64,000 nucleotides of DNA from Carallia brachiata (GCA_021464245.1 JADCRB010000077.1:806001-870000), one strand, 5' to 3'; counted from the first letter of the stretch, positions 1 through 10,604 are shown. Numbers and translations are program-made. The notes: generated from the sequence alone by a model not told the origin.

Positions 1-322
1 CATCCTTATCATACCAGATTCTCTGCCCTAAAAATGCAAAATAAAGTGTTCATCCCTTACATCAAATAACAGAAGAATCCTTGGGAAAAAAAAAAATTCC
101 ATACCCTATCTATTCATCAGTCAACAGAAACACCTTTAACTTTTCTGGAATAAAAACAGGTGAGATGATTTTAACGTAAGGCTATTCATTAAGCTCGGAC
201 TCCAAAATATTAAATCTTTTTATAAAAGTATCCTTTCATGTTATCCAGCCAATTAAATACTTCATGATCAGCAGATACAAATATATATACATAAACATAC
301 AGTAGAAAGGAAATGGAGTTAC

Positions 323-3300
323 CCTTATGGTAACAAAAAGATCACCAGGTTGATTTTTATCAGGGTCTGCTCCACCACTTCTAGCCACTTTTATAGTTTC
401 ATTGTCATCCGCTCCTACAACAATAAAAAATGAGTAAAGAAGATGACTGAAAAGTAGAGGGATATTCTAGAATGAAGAAACTATAATCATACAGGCAGAA
501 CTAAGCAAAATTTTACTGTTAGTATCAAAGTAGGTGGCTTTAGTAGTGGCTTATTAGCTAATAAACAAATTCCGTTACTAGGGGGAAATTTAAGACGAAC
601 AAAATCAAGACAAAAAAAAATTTATAAACACTCTCAAACAGCAATAGAATAAACCTGGCATTATGTCCAATTTAATTGTCTTTGATCCCCTCATGACTTT
701 ACGTCCATTGCATGACCTGCAAACACTCTGTCACCGATAGTAGTGTTAGAAGGTGAAGTAATAACGTCAAAAGCTATTGGAAGATCCACTTATTTTATGA
801 GTTTTACAGGAGGTTATACTAGGGTCAACAAACACAACTTTATGTGCCAAGCATGCTAAAAAACCCCATGGATATGGTTCATACAGAGAGTCACACCACT
901 TCACTATGCAACTAAAATTCCAGCAGAACGACCAAATCCAGAACATAACCCATCATGTCCCCATCAAGCATTAGAAACATTGAAGAGAATGAAGAAACGA
1001 AAAAGAAAGAAGCTTGATAGATGAGAAGCAGATGTCTAGAAAAATGTTGCACAAGTTTGCAACATTTTGATAGATTTGGATGAAACATCAGGAAAACCAA
1101 ATAATTCCACAAACTAAAGGAAAACACTAGACATCCTCCCATCCACCAAAGACAAACCACGTGCAACTGAATAGATGATATAGAGTTTGGATACGTACTG
1201 ATACAGTTTGTCCAGTCCCACCACATTGATTACAAGTGTGCTGAAGACTGAAGAAGCCTTTTTGTGTAAACACCTGTAATTCAGAGAAAAATTATGTTAC
1301 ATACGGCTAGCACCATATTTTTCAGATTTAGCCATTCAATTGTTCATGTGTATCTTACAATGCCTGAACCTTTGCAGCGCTTACAAAGTTCAGGTCTTAC
1401 TCCAGGAGGGACACCTTCACCACCTGCAAGAAAAATAAAAATTAAAAAAAAAAAAAAAAAAACAAGCAAAAAGATTAGACTGAGATCAACAATAGCAGGC
1501 ATCCTCTCCATCTTCAAGATAAGACAACGATAGCAGTTAGGAAGGAATAACATACGGCAAGCTTCACAAGGCATATCTGTTTGAAATGTGATGGTTTTGG
1601 TGCATCCCTGTACTGCTTCCATAAAAGATATTTCAATGGCAACCTACATAATCAAACCAAACAAGGAGTGATCAAAATGAACTTTCAAGATTAAAATTTG
1701 ATCAAAATGAACCAAACTACAAAAACCTTGACATCTTGGCCACCAAGCTTCTGTTTGAACATGCTGCCAAATATCTGATCTCCAACGCATTAAGAACATC
1801 ATCATGTGCATAAAAACATTATGTCAATATTGATGAGGTTAAGTATGGACTAAAAGGCTAAAATCAGAAGAATAATAAGTTTCCAAAAGAAAAATTAAGG
1901 GCAAGAAGCCTAGAAGGAATTTCGTACATCATCCATCCTGAAGAAGTCTGCAAATGGATTATCAAACCCTGGCCCACCAGGCTGATAACCGGTGGTAGTT
2001 TGTTGCTCAAATGCATCATGGCCAAGCTAAAATGATTGTCAATACAACCAACATCAACATAGATGTCAAGTAAGAAAGCATGCTTACTTAAAACAAAAAA
2101 CCCACAAGTAAAATAATATTTGCCATACACCATTAGAAAAGCAAATGTTGGGCGAATGAAAAAGGGGCCTTTTCATGTTCATAAGTGGATATATAAGAGA
2201 CACTGTGAATCACACAAGATAGCATATTCATATAGGCATCTTTTTTCTATTAATCAAAGGAAATTCACTTTCCAAAGCATCAGTTCTTTAAATTCTGATA
2301 GTCATCAAAACTCACAGGCAGGATAAGTGCTTTTCTGGTACAAAGAAGATCAGCAAGATAAACCATCAGGCTTTGGCCTGGTGATTGCATAAAGTACTCA
2401 AGGAAAATGGAAGAAGAGAACAGGGCCCAAATCCCCACCTCTCCTTAAATAAACTAAATAAACAGCTATATAAATAATCAATTATCAATTGAAACAAAAA
2501 TCAGTGAGATAAACTAAATTAATTGCAAAACCTCATCATATTGTGCACGCTTCTCCTCATCCTTCAAAACCTAGAGCAACAGCAAACAAAAAAATTGCAT
2601 TCGATAAGACATGTAAGAGGGTAAAAGGACAGCCAAGGTCTCCGATCTTAATAATTCACCTCATACGCCTTCGAAACTTCTTGAAATTTTTTTTCAGCTT
2701 CAGGATCATCCTTGTTGGTATCTGGATGAAGCTTCTTAGCTAACTGTGGAATTAAAGCACAAAATGTTCCAAAAGAAAAAAAAAAAAAATAGTGGAGTCA
2801 AAGTTTAAATTGAAAAGCAGAAGCTGCAACAAAAAATGTAAACACGACTGCAAACACCATATACAACCAGTCCAGGGCAATAGAAAGATAAACAAAGAGT
2901 TGGCGTGACATGCAGAACAAAATAAAGAATGATAAGTATAAAACCTACCCCATAATAAGCTTTCTTAATTTCAGAGGGACTAGCATTCTTGCTAACACCA
3001 AGTACATCATAATAATCTCCCGACATATAAGCTGAACCACAAAAAGTGGGGGCAAGAGAGATAAGTCAGACGATAAATCCAGTGCGAGTTACATCACTAC
3101 TTTCTACAAGAACAAGAAGTTGTAACAGCTTTCAGAAACTACTATGGGTTGAATATAGCTGTCATTCGGTCTAAACATAATTTGAAGAACAAGAAGAATA
3201 ACAAGAGGAATATAAAACATACCAGTGCCATGGATCAACCTTGCTGAGCCCAAATTGGCACTTAAAGCACTCAATAGCATCCAGCTTCTATTGTTAGCTG

Positions 3301-3780
3301 CATAAGCCCAAAGCATTGTATTGAGTTTATTATTATAAAAAAATAAATTTGGGTTTTTTTAACTCAACAATGTCGATTATGTTTTCTATTACACTGCCAA
3401 TAATCTCAAGAAAAAAAAATAAAAAGTAAAATGTCCATTATTTTCACAAAGAAGAAAAGGAAAAGAAAGAAAAGGAAGAAACAATACACTTTGTTGGGAA
3501 CCAATTGCCAAAAAAGGGAACAGCGTTGCTAAACCCACTACTCAATTTCCTGCAGCTCCCAATCAACGAGCTCTTGTACGCCTGCAAGTAAATCAAAAAA
3601 TTACAGAAATTCAATGTTAAAATTGGTCTTCCAGAGAATTATTAAAAAGAAACAAAGAAAGAAGCAAAATTGGAGGGATGGGAAACGTACGGAAGACAAA
3701 GAATCGTGGAGAAGAGTGGTGGAAAGGAGGGAGCGGCGCGCCAGGGCAGCAGCAAGCTTGACGCCATGAGACCGAACCAT
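323..3780 (-). CDS. GFA2: Mitochondrial DnaJ/Hsp40 co-chaperone, GFA2-like (3' end outside window)
   Basis: Type I J-protein that should stimulate mitochondrial Hsp70; Arabidopsis GFA2 is needed for polar nuclei fusion. I rebuilt 13 coding exons with consistent phases: 3780-3691, 3581-3488, 3297-3223, 3031-2949, 2743-2660, 2570-2532, 2026-1928, 1774-1727, 1643-1556, 1423-1359, 1273-1199, 727-655 and 414-323, giving 335 codons. The first ATG ([20 protein letters not shown]) opens an Arg/Ala/Leu-rich presequence fitting mitochondrial import. The J domain starts at [14 protein letters not shown], with the HPD motif at the start of exon 5. A short Gly/Phe linker and four zinc-binding CxxCxGxG-type repeats follow ([32 protein letters not shown]). 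The substrate-binding part is cut by the window start: about 115 residues are missing against the 456-residue Arabidopsis protein, and no further exon was certain in bases 1-322. The protein is only distantly related to the cytosolic DnaJ at 45-47 kb. Confidence 0.93.
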
Positions 3781-4624
3781 TTGGACCCCACCTCTGCAAT
3801 TAAAGATGATTTGAACCTGAGCAATTCTCTTGGGAAAGATATGTAAGAATCTAGAAGAATTTGAACTTTGATTTATGAAATTCTCTTCTTCACTTGGAAC
3901 AGGAAGAAGAAAGAGAAGGAAAGAACAAGACGGAGTGTTCGTTCCTTTTAAAATTATCGGCTTTGGTACGGAAGAAGATGGTTTAGGTTTGGATTTTTAA
4001 TTTGGTACTTTCATTGGATTTTAAGAAGGCTAAGTGGGCAAAATAAGAATTATCTAGTGATTTCTAAAATTTTAGTCTTAAAAAAAATTTAATATTTTTA
4101 AAATTGTCATAATTTTGACTTAAAATTTTAAATAAAGTATTAATTATCAAAATTAAAAATTATGAAAGTATTATTAGTGTAAATTAAAATTACGAGAAAA
4201 TAAATTATAAAACAAACAAATTACAAGAATATTAAATTACTTAACCCTTTTTAAAAAATTATCATCTCATTTTATTTGGACACAATTAAAACATCTAAAA
4301 ATTAAAAATTGGAACTTTTTCCTTTAGTTTAAGCCACAGCAATGGGTTAGCTCCAAGCCATGTAATTGAAGTGCACGCCAATTAAGCTGTATCCATATAC
4401 TGGCAGGTTCTTAGGACTAAGGAAATTATCAGCAAAAATTGGCCCTTCTTTTTTGTCATAAAAAATAATGCACTCCCTTCAGTTCCTAATACACTGCCAC
4501 ATACACACTCTTGCCTTGAATAGACTTGTGATCTTTGAAACTTGCTTCATTTATATTTCATAGTAAGTGTTTCTGTTTTATAAGCTTACTGTCACTCCTC
4601 AGAATTTCCAACTCCCTCTGCTCC
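3781..4624. promoter_or_regulatory. Shared divergent upstream region of GFA2-like gene and ML-A
   Basis: About 840 bases between two divergent start codons, the minus-strand DnaJ at 3780 and plus-strand ML-A at 4625. Bases 3781-3960 look like the DnaJ leader (purine-rich on the plus strand). Bases about 4330-4600 recur, inverted, upstream of ML-C (about 35.45-35.76 kb) and in the relic at 43.48-43.69 kb, so this is the ancestral ML promoter and leader. No individual TATA box or operator is claimed. Confidence 0.55.
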
Positions 4625-5540
4625 ATGGAAATGATGGTGACTCAGTTCAACATGGGACTAATGCTTCTCTTCTCCATCTTTCTGCTCTTATTTCCAATTA
4701 GAGCTGAAAATTTCACATACTGTGGTCAGTCTCACTAGCTACACTGTCACCTCCACCAGTTGTTTCTCTAACCTGTTCCCCACCTTTCTCCCTTTCAATG
4801 GAATTCTTTTTCTTCATCTTTTCCCTTGATGGGTCTTTTTTTTTTTTTTTTTTTTGCGGGTTGGGAGGAGTGGGGCATATTTTCAATCATATTTGAGTGT
4901 ATGATTTTCATGTGTCTTGAATGCAGATGATTCCAAGCCTTATGCTGTCAGTGTCCAAAGCTTTGAGATATCACCAAACCCTGTGGTGGCATTTCAGCCA
5001 ACCACCTTCAAAATCTCAGCCTCCACAAGTAAATTTCAATTTTTATGTGTTTTCATTTAGTTTTTTTTTTTTTTTGTCGCCCTTTGACTATTGAATATGT
5101 TGAGCATTAGTCAGATATTAGTTTAAATGTTTAACTTTTTTTATCCAACTTGCTTGTGACTATATTTTCTATGTTGCTGCTCAAAGTATCCTAGCCTTTT
5201 TGGGTTTAAATGCATTAGTAGACTATCATTTTAGTTAACAAAATTTCCTGGTTCTATTGACTAGATTGCATGGCAATATGAGGATTCTCCAGGATTATCT
5301 AACAAAGATTGTTAGATATATTTCAATTGCAGTTCTCATTCTAGATCATTTGGACAGTATTGAATTTGAACCCTTTGTAGGGGCACAACATATAAAACCA
5401 CAGAGGAGTTATTGCTGATCTAGTCAATTCATCACCCTGTACACTACTACTTTTCTTGGAAGATATATATCTAACTTCAATTGCAAATGCAGGGCAACCC
5501 ATCACTCAGGGGAAAGTGGTAATCGATGTTTCATTGTTTG

Positions 5541-5653
5541 GCAGATGGAGACTGAATTGTCAGAGCTGATGTTCCTTTTTGATCTAATTGCTTGATTATT
5601 ACAGCATCTATAGTTCCAGCAGCTCTCCCACCAAGAGGCAGGAGGTTTTGCAG
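5541..5653. other. 113-bp insertion inside exon 3 of ML-A
   Basis: ML-C reads straight through this point (TTGTTTGGGATGCATGTCC); ML-A has 113 unrelated bases between TTGTTTG and TGCATGTCC. The insert starts with GC and ends with TTTTGCAG, so removal as a GC-AG intron would nearly restore the local reading frame (one residue fewer). No terminal repeats seen and origin not recognised; one frame reads a short Pro/Arg/Ser-rich stretch that could come from another gene. Confidence 0.6.
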
Positions 5654-5951
5654 TGCATGTCCATAAAGAAACCGAGGATCTTTGCGAGGAGGTACCTGTC
5701 CTGCCCTGTTGAAGAGGACAACTCTGTGCTCTCTCACACCCAAAGTCTGCCACCATTTACCCTACCTGTAAGTCTTTTCCATAAACATACCTTTTGGCTC
5801 ACTCCTATTGAAACCATTTACTAATGAGGCAAATTCATGCATTTATGCTTTATTTAAGGTTTTACCTATTTGCTCTGTGTACTTCTTTAAAAGACAGTGG
5901 GAAAGGGATATGAAATAGTGATTTAGAGATGAAGGATAAGCAAAATATTAA

Positions 5952-6871
5952 GGTCGTTTAGAAACGTTGTCAGATTTCTGTTGTTATTTTTTATTTTTTG
6001 TTTTTTATTTCTACTGTTTGTTGAATTTATGTGTTTATTGATTTAAATTTTTTTTTTTATAACAATACTTTTTTTCAACACCAAAAACATTTATTATAAA
6101 GGGGTATATTTGTTAAGAAATACTACCAAAGCAGCTAGGAAAAATAAGAAGAAGAAGAGCAAACAATTACAGACAGTAGGTGCAAGTAAATCACCAAATA
6201 AGAAAACACCCACGAAGCCAAATCAAGAGAAGAAGAAGAATATGAAAGCAAACAGCAAAGACAACAGCAAGAAGGTTAGAAATGGCAAGGTCAGTGAACC
6301 CAAGGTGTTGATAATCCCATCCTTGAGCAGTGACTGGCACGAAGTCGAAGAATGTGGAGGAGAAGAAGAAGAACAAGAAGAAGGGAGCAAGAATCGAAAC
6401 GCCAAGAACTCCAAACCCCAGAAAAGGAATAAGAGAAAAGAAACAGAAGAAGATGAAAATGAGGAAGAAGGTAAAGATGGGACAATGTACGGAATGGATG
6501 GCGGCGCTCTGAGGGCAACAGATTGGAGGGCGCTACGACGACAACAAATCAATAGTAAAGCTTGGAAAAGAAATTAGAGGAGAGAACTTGGAACAAGCTG
6601 ATGATGGTAAAACTTAGACTGATTAAGCATAAAGGAGAAGAAATTAGGGGAGAGAGGAGAAGAGATGGTGGCAGCAGCTTAGGATTAAGAGAGCAGATAG
6701 GTGAATAAAAGGAAAGCCACTTTTTCTGCTTCCCTCGTTTCCTTTTTTTTTTTTTTAAGCGCTTTAGACTTTTAAAAAGAAAGTTGAAATGTAAATCAAC
6801 TCCAAACACGTTTTCATTTAAAAAAAAAAAAAAGCAAAAAACTAAAAACAACAACCACACCAAACAGGTCC
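5952..6871. mobile_element. PIF/Harbinger-like non-autonomous element with a lysine-rich ORF
   Basis: A 920-bp insertion in the last intron of ML-A. The matching intron of ML-C (around 34.19 kb) has the empty site, reading GTTAAATGTTTGC. Here the element is bounded by TAA on both sides (5949-5951 and 6872-6874). Its ends read GGTCGTTTAG on the left and CCAAACAGGTCC on the right (inverted GGACCTGTTTGG), close to the GGSCCTGTTTGG termini and TWA target duplication of Tourist/PIF-Harbinger elements. Inside is an open frame at about 6110-6577 with no transposase resemblance. The terminal repeats are short and imperfect. Confidence 0.7.
6110..6577 (+). CDS. Lysine-rich ORF inside the Harbinger-like element, function unknown
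   Basis: Open frame of about 155 codons without an upstream ATG (it begins after a stop; the first Met codon is about 44 codons in). The product is strongly basic in the first third (runs of KKKK, NKKTP), then has a short non-repetitive segment VLIIPSLSSDWHEVEE, then alternating acidic and basic runs (GGEEEEQEEG, RKETEEDENEEEG), and ends DWRALRRQQINSKAWKRN. Composition suggests a nucleolar or nucleic-acid-binding tail, but no family is recognised. Codon-like variety in the WHEVEE and DWRALRRQQ parts suggests a captured gene fragment rather than pure simple sequence. It may be non-functional. Confidence 0.35.
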   Translation: MLRNTTKAARKNKKKKSKQLQTVGASKSPNKKTPTKPNQEKKKNMKANSKDNSKKVRNGKVSEPKVLIIPSLSSDWHEVEECGGEEEEQEEGSKNRNAKNSKPQKRNKRKETEEDENEEEGKDGTMYGMDGGALRATDWRALRRQQINSKAWKRN

Positions 6872-7421
6872 TAAATGTTTGCAATTTAGTACTTTGTGGG
6901 CCATTTTGCAGTTGCAGAAAGTGATCTGCCAGCTAACTTCTATTTTAAGTCTTCACTAATAGTTCATAGTTTGCAATGTGTTAGGGGACACACTAATTAT
7001 AAAGAATAAAAACTTAACAAATTAAGATTTTTTTATATAAAACACAGTGTCTAATGCACAATAAACTGTGTAAACGCTAAAGACACGAAGGCTTTTAAGT
7101 CTCCACCCTCCGCAACTCTTGTTTCACTAGTTGCCCTTCTGTTTCTTTCCAAATTCTGGCTAATAATAATCATAATCAGGTATAAGGAAATAGAATGAAG
7201 TATCAGATCATTATCATGCATACGTGCGGAAGGATTTGATTGAGATAGAAATTAATTTGAAGCCTTATACTTGACTATTAAAATCAGTAATTACATTGTG
7301 ATAAACTCCCCTTTGTGCTAAAGGGATAATACTGCAAATAGTATGTTCATTCATTACATACGAGTTCAGCTAAAGGGTTACAATAAACTGCAACTAATGA
7401 ATTCATTCTTTACACTCCATA

Positions 7422-8999
7422 TCAATCATCTTCAAGTTGTCCTGGAAGCCGAAGCCAAGACAAAATTCTGCCATCCCGAATTTCTGCTGGCACTAGATCA
7501 GAGAACTCTCCTGTCGCTCCTTCGTTGTATTTCATCTCTCCATGTATTTGCACATCTGGTACTTGAGCAGTCCCCAAACCAGCTTCAATCACTTGATTGC
7601 ATGGTGAAATTGTTTCAGAATTTAGAGGAGGAACAGCCCCCAAACCAGCTTCAATTTCTTGGTTGCATGGTGAAATTGTTTCAGAATTTAGAGGAGGAAC
7701 AGGCCCCAAAGAAGCTTCAGTTTCTTGGTTGCATGTTTCAGCATTTAGACATTGAACGTCCAAAAACTCCTCTAGGTTGAGAGACATTAATCCTGGAAAA
7801 AGATCATGAAACTTGTCACCGAAGTAGCAGGCTGCATCATTGAAGAACTCATCACCAGGGTCACATAGTCCAACATCTTCAACAGGCAGACATTTCTCCT
7901 CATATTGAGCAGCCCCCAAATCAGCTTCAATTTCTTGGTTGCAAGGTGCAATTGTTTCAGAATTTAGGGAAGGAACGTCAAAAATCTCGTCTAGCTCCAG
8001 AGAAGTTAATCCTGGAAGATCATCAAACTTGTCACCGAAGTAGCAAGCCGCATCATTGGAGAACTCATCACCAGGGTCACATAATCCAACTTCTTCAACA
8101 TGTAGGTATTCTGTCGCAGACTGGACCCCATTAACTTTTGATCCTTCTCGTTCAACTCTCAAACAAGCCTCTGTTTGGTGATGAATAATGTCAGAGATCA
8201 AGCATTCATCACTATCCCCTTCAAGTGAATTTGGTTGTTCTCGTTCAACCCTTAAGCCAGCATCAGTTTGGTGATGGATATTATCAGATTCCAAACATTC
8301 ATCTTCATCATCTTCAATGACAAAAACTGTTTGTAACATGGGTTCTTCTTTTTCAACCCTCACGCTATGCTCAATTTCAGCATCTTTTTGCAGCGTTCGG
8401 CTCTTTTTGGAGGGATGTATGTCTCTGCTGCTGGTATTTGAATCATCAATAACAAGATCTTCCAATGGTACTGGCGCTGTGGCCTTCCTCTTGTCTTTTC
8501 CTCCCTTCTTTCTCAGACGACATAACACCCAGTTACTGCTCTTGCTTTTGTTCTCCCCTTCAAGTTGCAAAGAATACTCGTGCATGATCCAAAGAACGCC
8601 ATGGTTTGATCCCTTATTCCGGTAACTGAATCTTTTCTTTGTTGCAGTGTAACGTTCCTGCCTGATATAATCATCAGCATTAACCTTTGAGCCGGAATCC
8701 TCACCGTGCCAACAACCACCGCTAGAACCTGTGGAGCGGTCAATCCTGGAGCCATTGGAGTTAGCTGCTTTCTTCTTCAAACCCGTAAAGAAGTAGAGGT
8801 CCTCCTCAAAGTCATCTTTTCTCCGAGACTTTTCCCAAATCTGCCAGGGCTCTTCTTTGCCGTATAGGTCGCACTCCGGGACATAGATCTGGTCAGACTC
8901 TGGTAGGGAGCCGGTGATCTTCTTGTAGAGAAAGTGCCCTACCAGTATCTCGTCGGTTGGTCGGAAGTAAAACCCCCTCGGAAGCCTTCGCTCTTGCAT
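7422..8999 (-). CDS. NAC1: NAC-domain transcription factor, intron-less, nested antisense in ML-A
   Basis: Uninterrupted 525-codon frame. The N-terminus holds the DNA-binding NAC domain: subdomain A LPRGFYFRPTDEILVGHFLY (residues about 6-25), B around VPECDLYGKEEPWQIW, C around LYFFTGLKKKAANSNGSRI, D ending LWIMHEYSLQL, and E NWVLCRLRKKGGKDKRK near residue 175, which doubles as a basic nuclear-localisation stretch. The remaining 350 residues are acidic and repetitive: two copies of a block beginning VGLCDPGDEF and several copies of a 22-residue unit LNSETISPCNQEIEAGLG. This may be a transcription-activation region (inference). The start agrees in all three paralogues (MQERRLPRG or MQQRRLPRG). 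Most NAC genes have introns; absence here suggests an intron-less subgroup or a retro-origin. It faces the last exon of ML-A and is much better conserved than its host. Confidence 0.9.
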   Translation of the reverse strand: MQERRLPRGFYFRPTDEILVGHFLYKKITGSLPESDQIYVPECDLYGKEEPWQIWEKSRRKDDFEEDLYFFTGLKKKAANSNGSRIDRSTGSSGGCWHGEDSGSKVNADDYIRQERYTATKKRFSYRNKGSNHGVLWIMHEYSLQLEGENKSKSSNWVLCRLRKKGGKDKRKATAPVPLEDLVIDDSNTSSRDIHPSKKSRTLQKDAEIEHSVRVEKEEPMLQTVFVIEDDEDECLESDNIHHQTDAGLRVEREQPNSLEGDSDECLISDIIHHQTEACLRVEREGSKVNGVQSATEYLHVEEVGLCDPGDEFSNDAACYFGDKFDDLPGLTSLELDEIFDVPSLNSETIAPCNQEIEADLGAAQYEEKCLPVEDVGLCDPGDEFFNDAACYFGDKFHDLFPGLMSLNLEEFLDVQCLNAETCNQETEASLGPVPPLNSETISPCNQEIEAGLGAVPPLNSETISPCNQVIEAGLGTAQVPDVQIHGEMKYNEGATGEFSDLVPAEIRDGRILSWLRLPGQLEDD

Positions 9000-9212
9000 G
9001 CTTCCTTTTATCGTCAGGAGCTCAATGACAATATTTTGATGCGCAGGATATCAAAGAATGATGTTTGGAAGCCGAGCACCGGTATATATAAGGATAACTT
9101 TCTTGAGATGCAAGCTTTTCTTCTATTTGGGAATATAATGGTTACCCTTTTGAATTAGGATAAGTTTTTTAATAGAATTGTGAGCCGTCTATATTTATAC
9201 TATTTACGAATA

Positions 9213-9436
9213 GGAAAAAAGTAAGGCACCCGAATCGGGCATCTTGCCCGAATTTTTTTTGTGCAACAAGACCAACGTTTTGTGCAACAAGACTGTTATT
9301 TTGTGCAACAAGAAACACCTGTATTTTTTTATATTTTTTGTTGCACAAAATGTTCGTCTGGTTGCACAAAATGTTTGTCTGGTTGCACAAAAAAAATTCG
9401 GGCAGGATGCCCGATTCTGGAAGTGTAATGGCACCC
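9213..9436. mobile_element. 224-bp hairpin MITE-like insertion with internal 21-bp repeats
   Basis: Nearly the whole element folds back: the left arm from 9232 and the right arm ending about 9418 share GAATCGGGCAT, then TGCCCGAATTTTTTTT, then repeated units TTTTGTGCAACaAGAC of about 21 bases. It is flanked by TTACGAATA (9204-9212) and TTAGGAATA (9437-9445), a 9-base target duplication with one mismatch. The equivalent sites upstream of NAC2 and NAC3 have a single TTAGGAATA and no insert, so it entered after the duplication. It lies about 200 bases upstream of NAC1, so it may influence that promoter. Confidence 0.75.
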
Positions 9437-9854
9437 TTAGGAATATGAGGTTACCCTTTTGAATTGGGATAGCTTTTCAATAGAATTTTAACTAATAAAA
9501 AATACGTAGTGACGCCAAAAGAACAAAAACTTAGTTTTAAGTGTTCAATATTTTGCATGTTCGGATTTGTGTATATGTGGAAATGATAAAAGTGTCGGAA
9601 ATTGCAGGGATCTTACACCTTTTAGATGACAATGGAGGACCAGAACCGTTTACAACTATCTTGTGTCCGTATCAACTTCAAAATCAGCATTGTATCACCA
9701 ATATTCTCTGATACTTGAGTGCCCACCACCTCCATGGCTGTCTGGATATGTATGCATCTTTAGCTCTTGGCAGATTGTCCTACAGGAGTGCCATTGTGCA
9801 GGGAGTTTTAGACCTCTAGTCTAGTTGTATGGTTATTGTGTCAAAGTTTCTGTC

Positions 9855-10604
9855 ATCCTAAGTGGAAAAGACATAAATGAAAATTATAACCAAGTCTCAG
9901 GATTTAAGAGTTGCTATAGTTTTGCCCATAGTTTTGAAAACCGGACCGGACCGGCCGGTCGGACCGGAAAACCGGTGAACCGGAGGTCGGACCGGTCCGA
10001 TTCACTGATAAAACCGGAACAGGAAATGAACCGCCCGAAAACCGGTGAACCGGCCGGTCGGACCGGAAAACCGGTGAACCGGTCGGTCGGACCGGAAAAC
10101 CGGTAACTCCAAAACCGGTGAACCGGCCGGTCGGACCGGTGAACCGGCAACCAGGTCATCTTGATCAAAACGACGTCGTTTTATTTATTTTTTTGGATTA
10201 AAAATGAGAATAAATAATACTTATTTATATTAATGAAAAATGTAATATTTTTGAATTATATTTGACTCTATAATATTTATTTTTAGATATGAATATTCGA
10301 TTAATAGTTCTATAATATTTTATTTTTGATATTTATACTTTATTAATTTATTTAATTAAAAAATTATCATAAATTTTGTATTTTAATTTTATTTTAAATT
10401 TAAGTAGACTCATATTCTATTTTTTAAATACTCATTGTTTGTTATTAAAAAATAAAAAATTATAAGTATTAATTATTATTTTATCAAATCAGAATTGACC
10501 CGCCGGTTCAACCGCCGGTTTTCCGGTTGGATCCTAAGTGGAAAAGACATAAATGAAAATTATAACCAAGTCTCAGGATTTAAGAGTTGCTATAGTTTTG
10601 CCCA
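9855..10604. repeat. 74-bp perfect direct repeats enclosing a 602-bp CCGGTT-type element
   Basis: Bases 9855-9928 and 10531-10604 are identical. Between them lies a GC-rich minisatellite (about 9935-10150) of units like AAAACCGGTGAACCGGCCGG, then an AT-rich core with AAAACGACGTCGTTTT, ending with GCCGGTTCAACCGCCGGTTT. The two ends are roughly inverted. The same architecture occurs at 27.86-28.23 kb. The open frames across the minisatellite are repeats and not genes. Confidence 0.75.

Larger units (their letters stand above)
4625..9718 (+). pseudogene. ML-A: ML (MD-2-related lipid-recognition) gene, disrupted, hosting NAC1 in its last intron
   Basis: Homologue of small secreted plant ML/NPC2-like proteins annotated as phosphatidylglycerol/phosphatidylinositol transfer proteins. 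Exons line up with intact ML-B: 4625-4724 (signal peptide, FSIFLLLFPIRAEN), 4927-5028, 5493-5767 and 9608-9718. Three lesions are visible. Exon 3 carries about 113 extra bases (5541-5653) absent from ML-C. Four extra bases after the CEEV codons shift the frame and bring a stop. The last exon has TAG where paralogues have CTT CAG or TTG AAG. The final intron is nearly 4 kb and contains a Harbinger-like element, the antisense NAC1 gene and a small hairpin element. Exon order and splice sites are otherwise preserved, so transcription is possible but a normal protein is not expected. Confidence 0.85.

Noticed and set aside
1..322. A further exon of the GFA2-like gene (for example after TTTTTAG near base 27 on the minus strand).
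   Set aside because: The translated sequence does not match the expected VREDPVFRR stretch, so I could not support an exon here.
1294..1622. Plus-strand frame over 1294-1533.
   Set aside because: It is the reverse of GFA2-like exons and an A-rich intron; the minus-strand exons explain the region.
9825..10168. Open frames on both strands across the CCGG-rich block (Arg/Gly/Pro repeats).
   Set aside because: They arise from a tandem minisatellite with no stop codons in several frames; no family resemblance and no start context.
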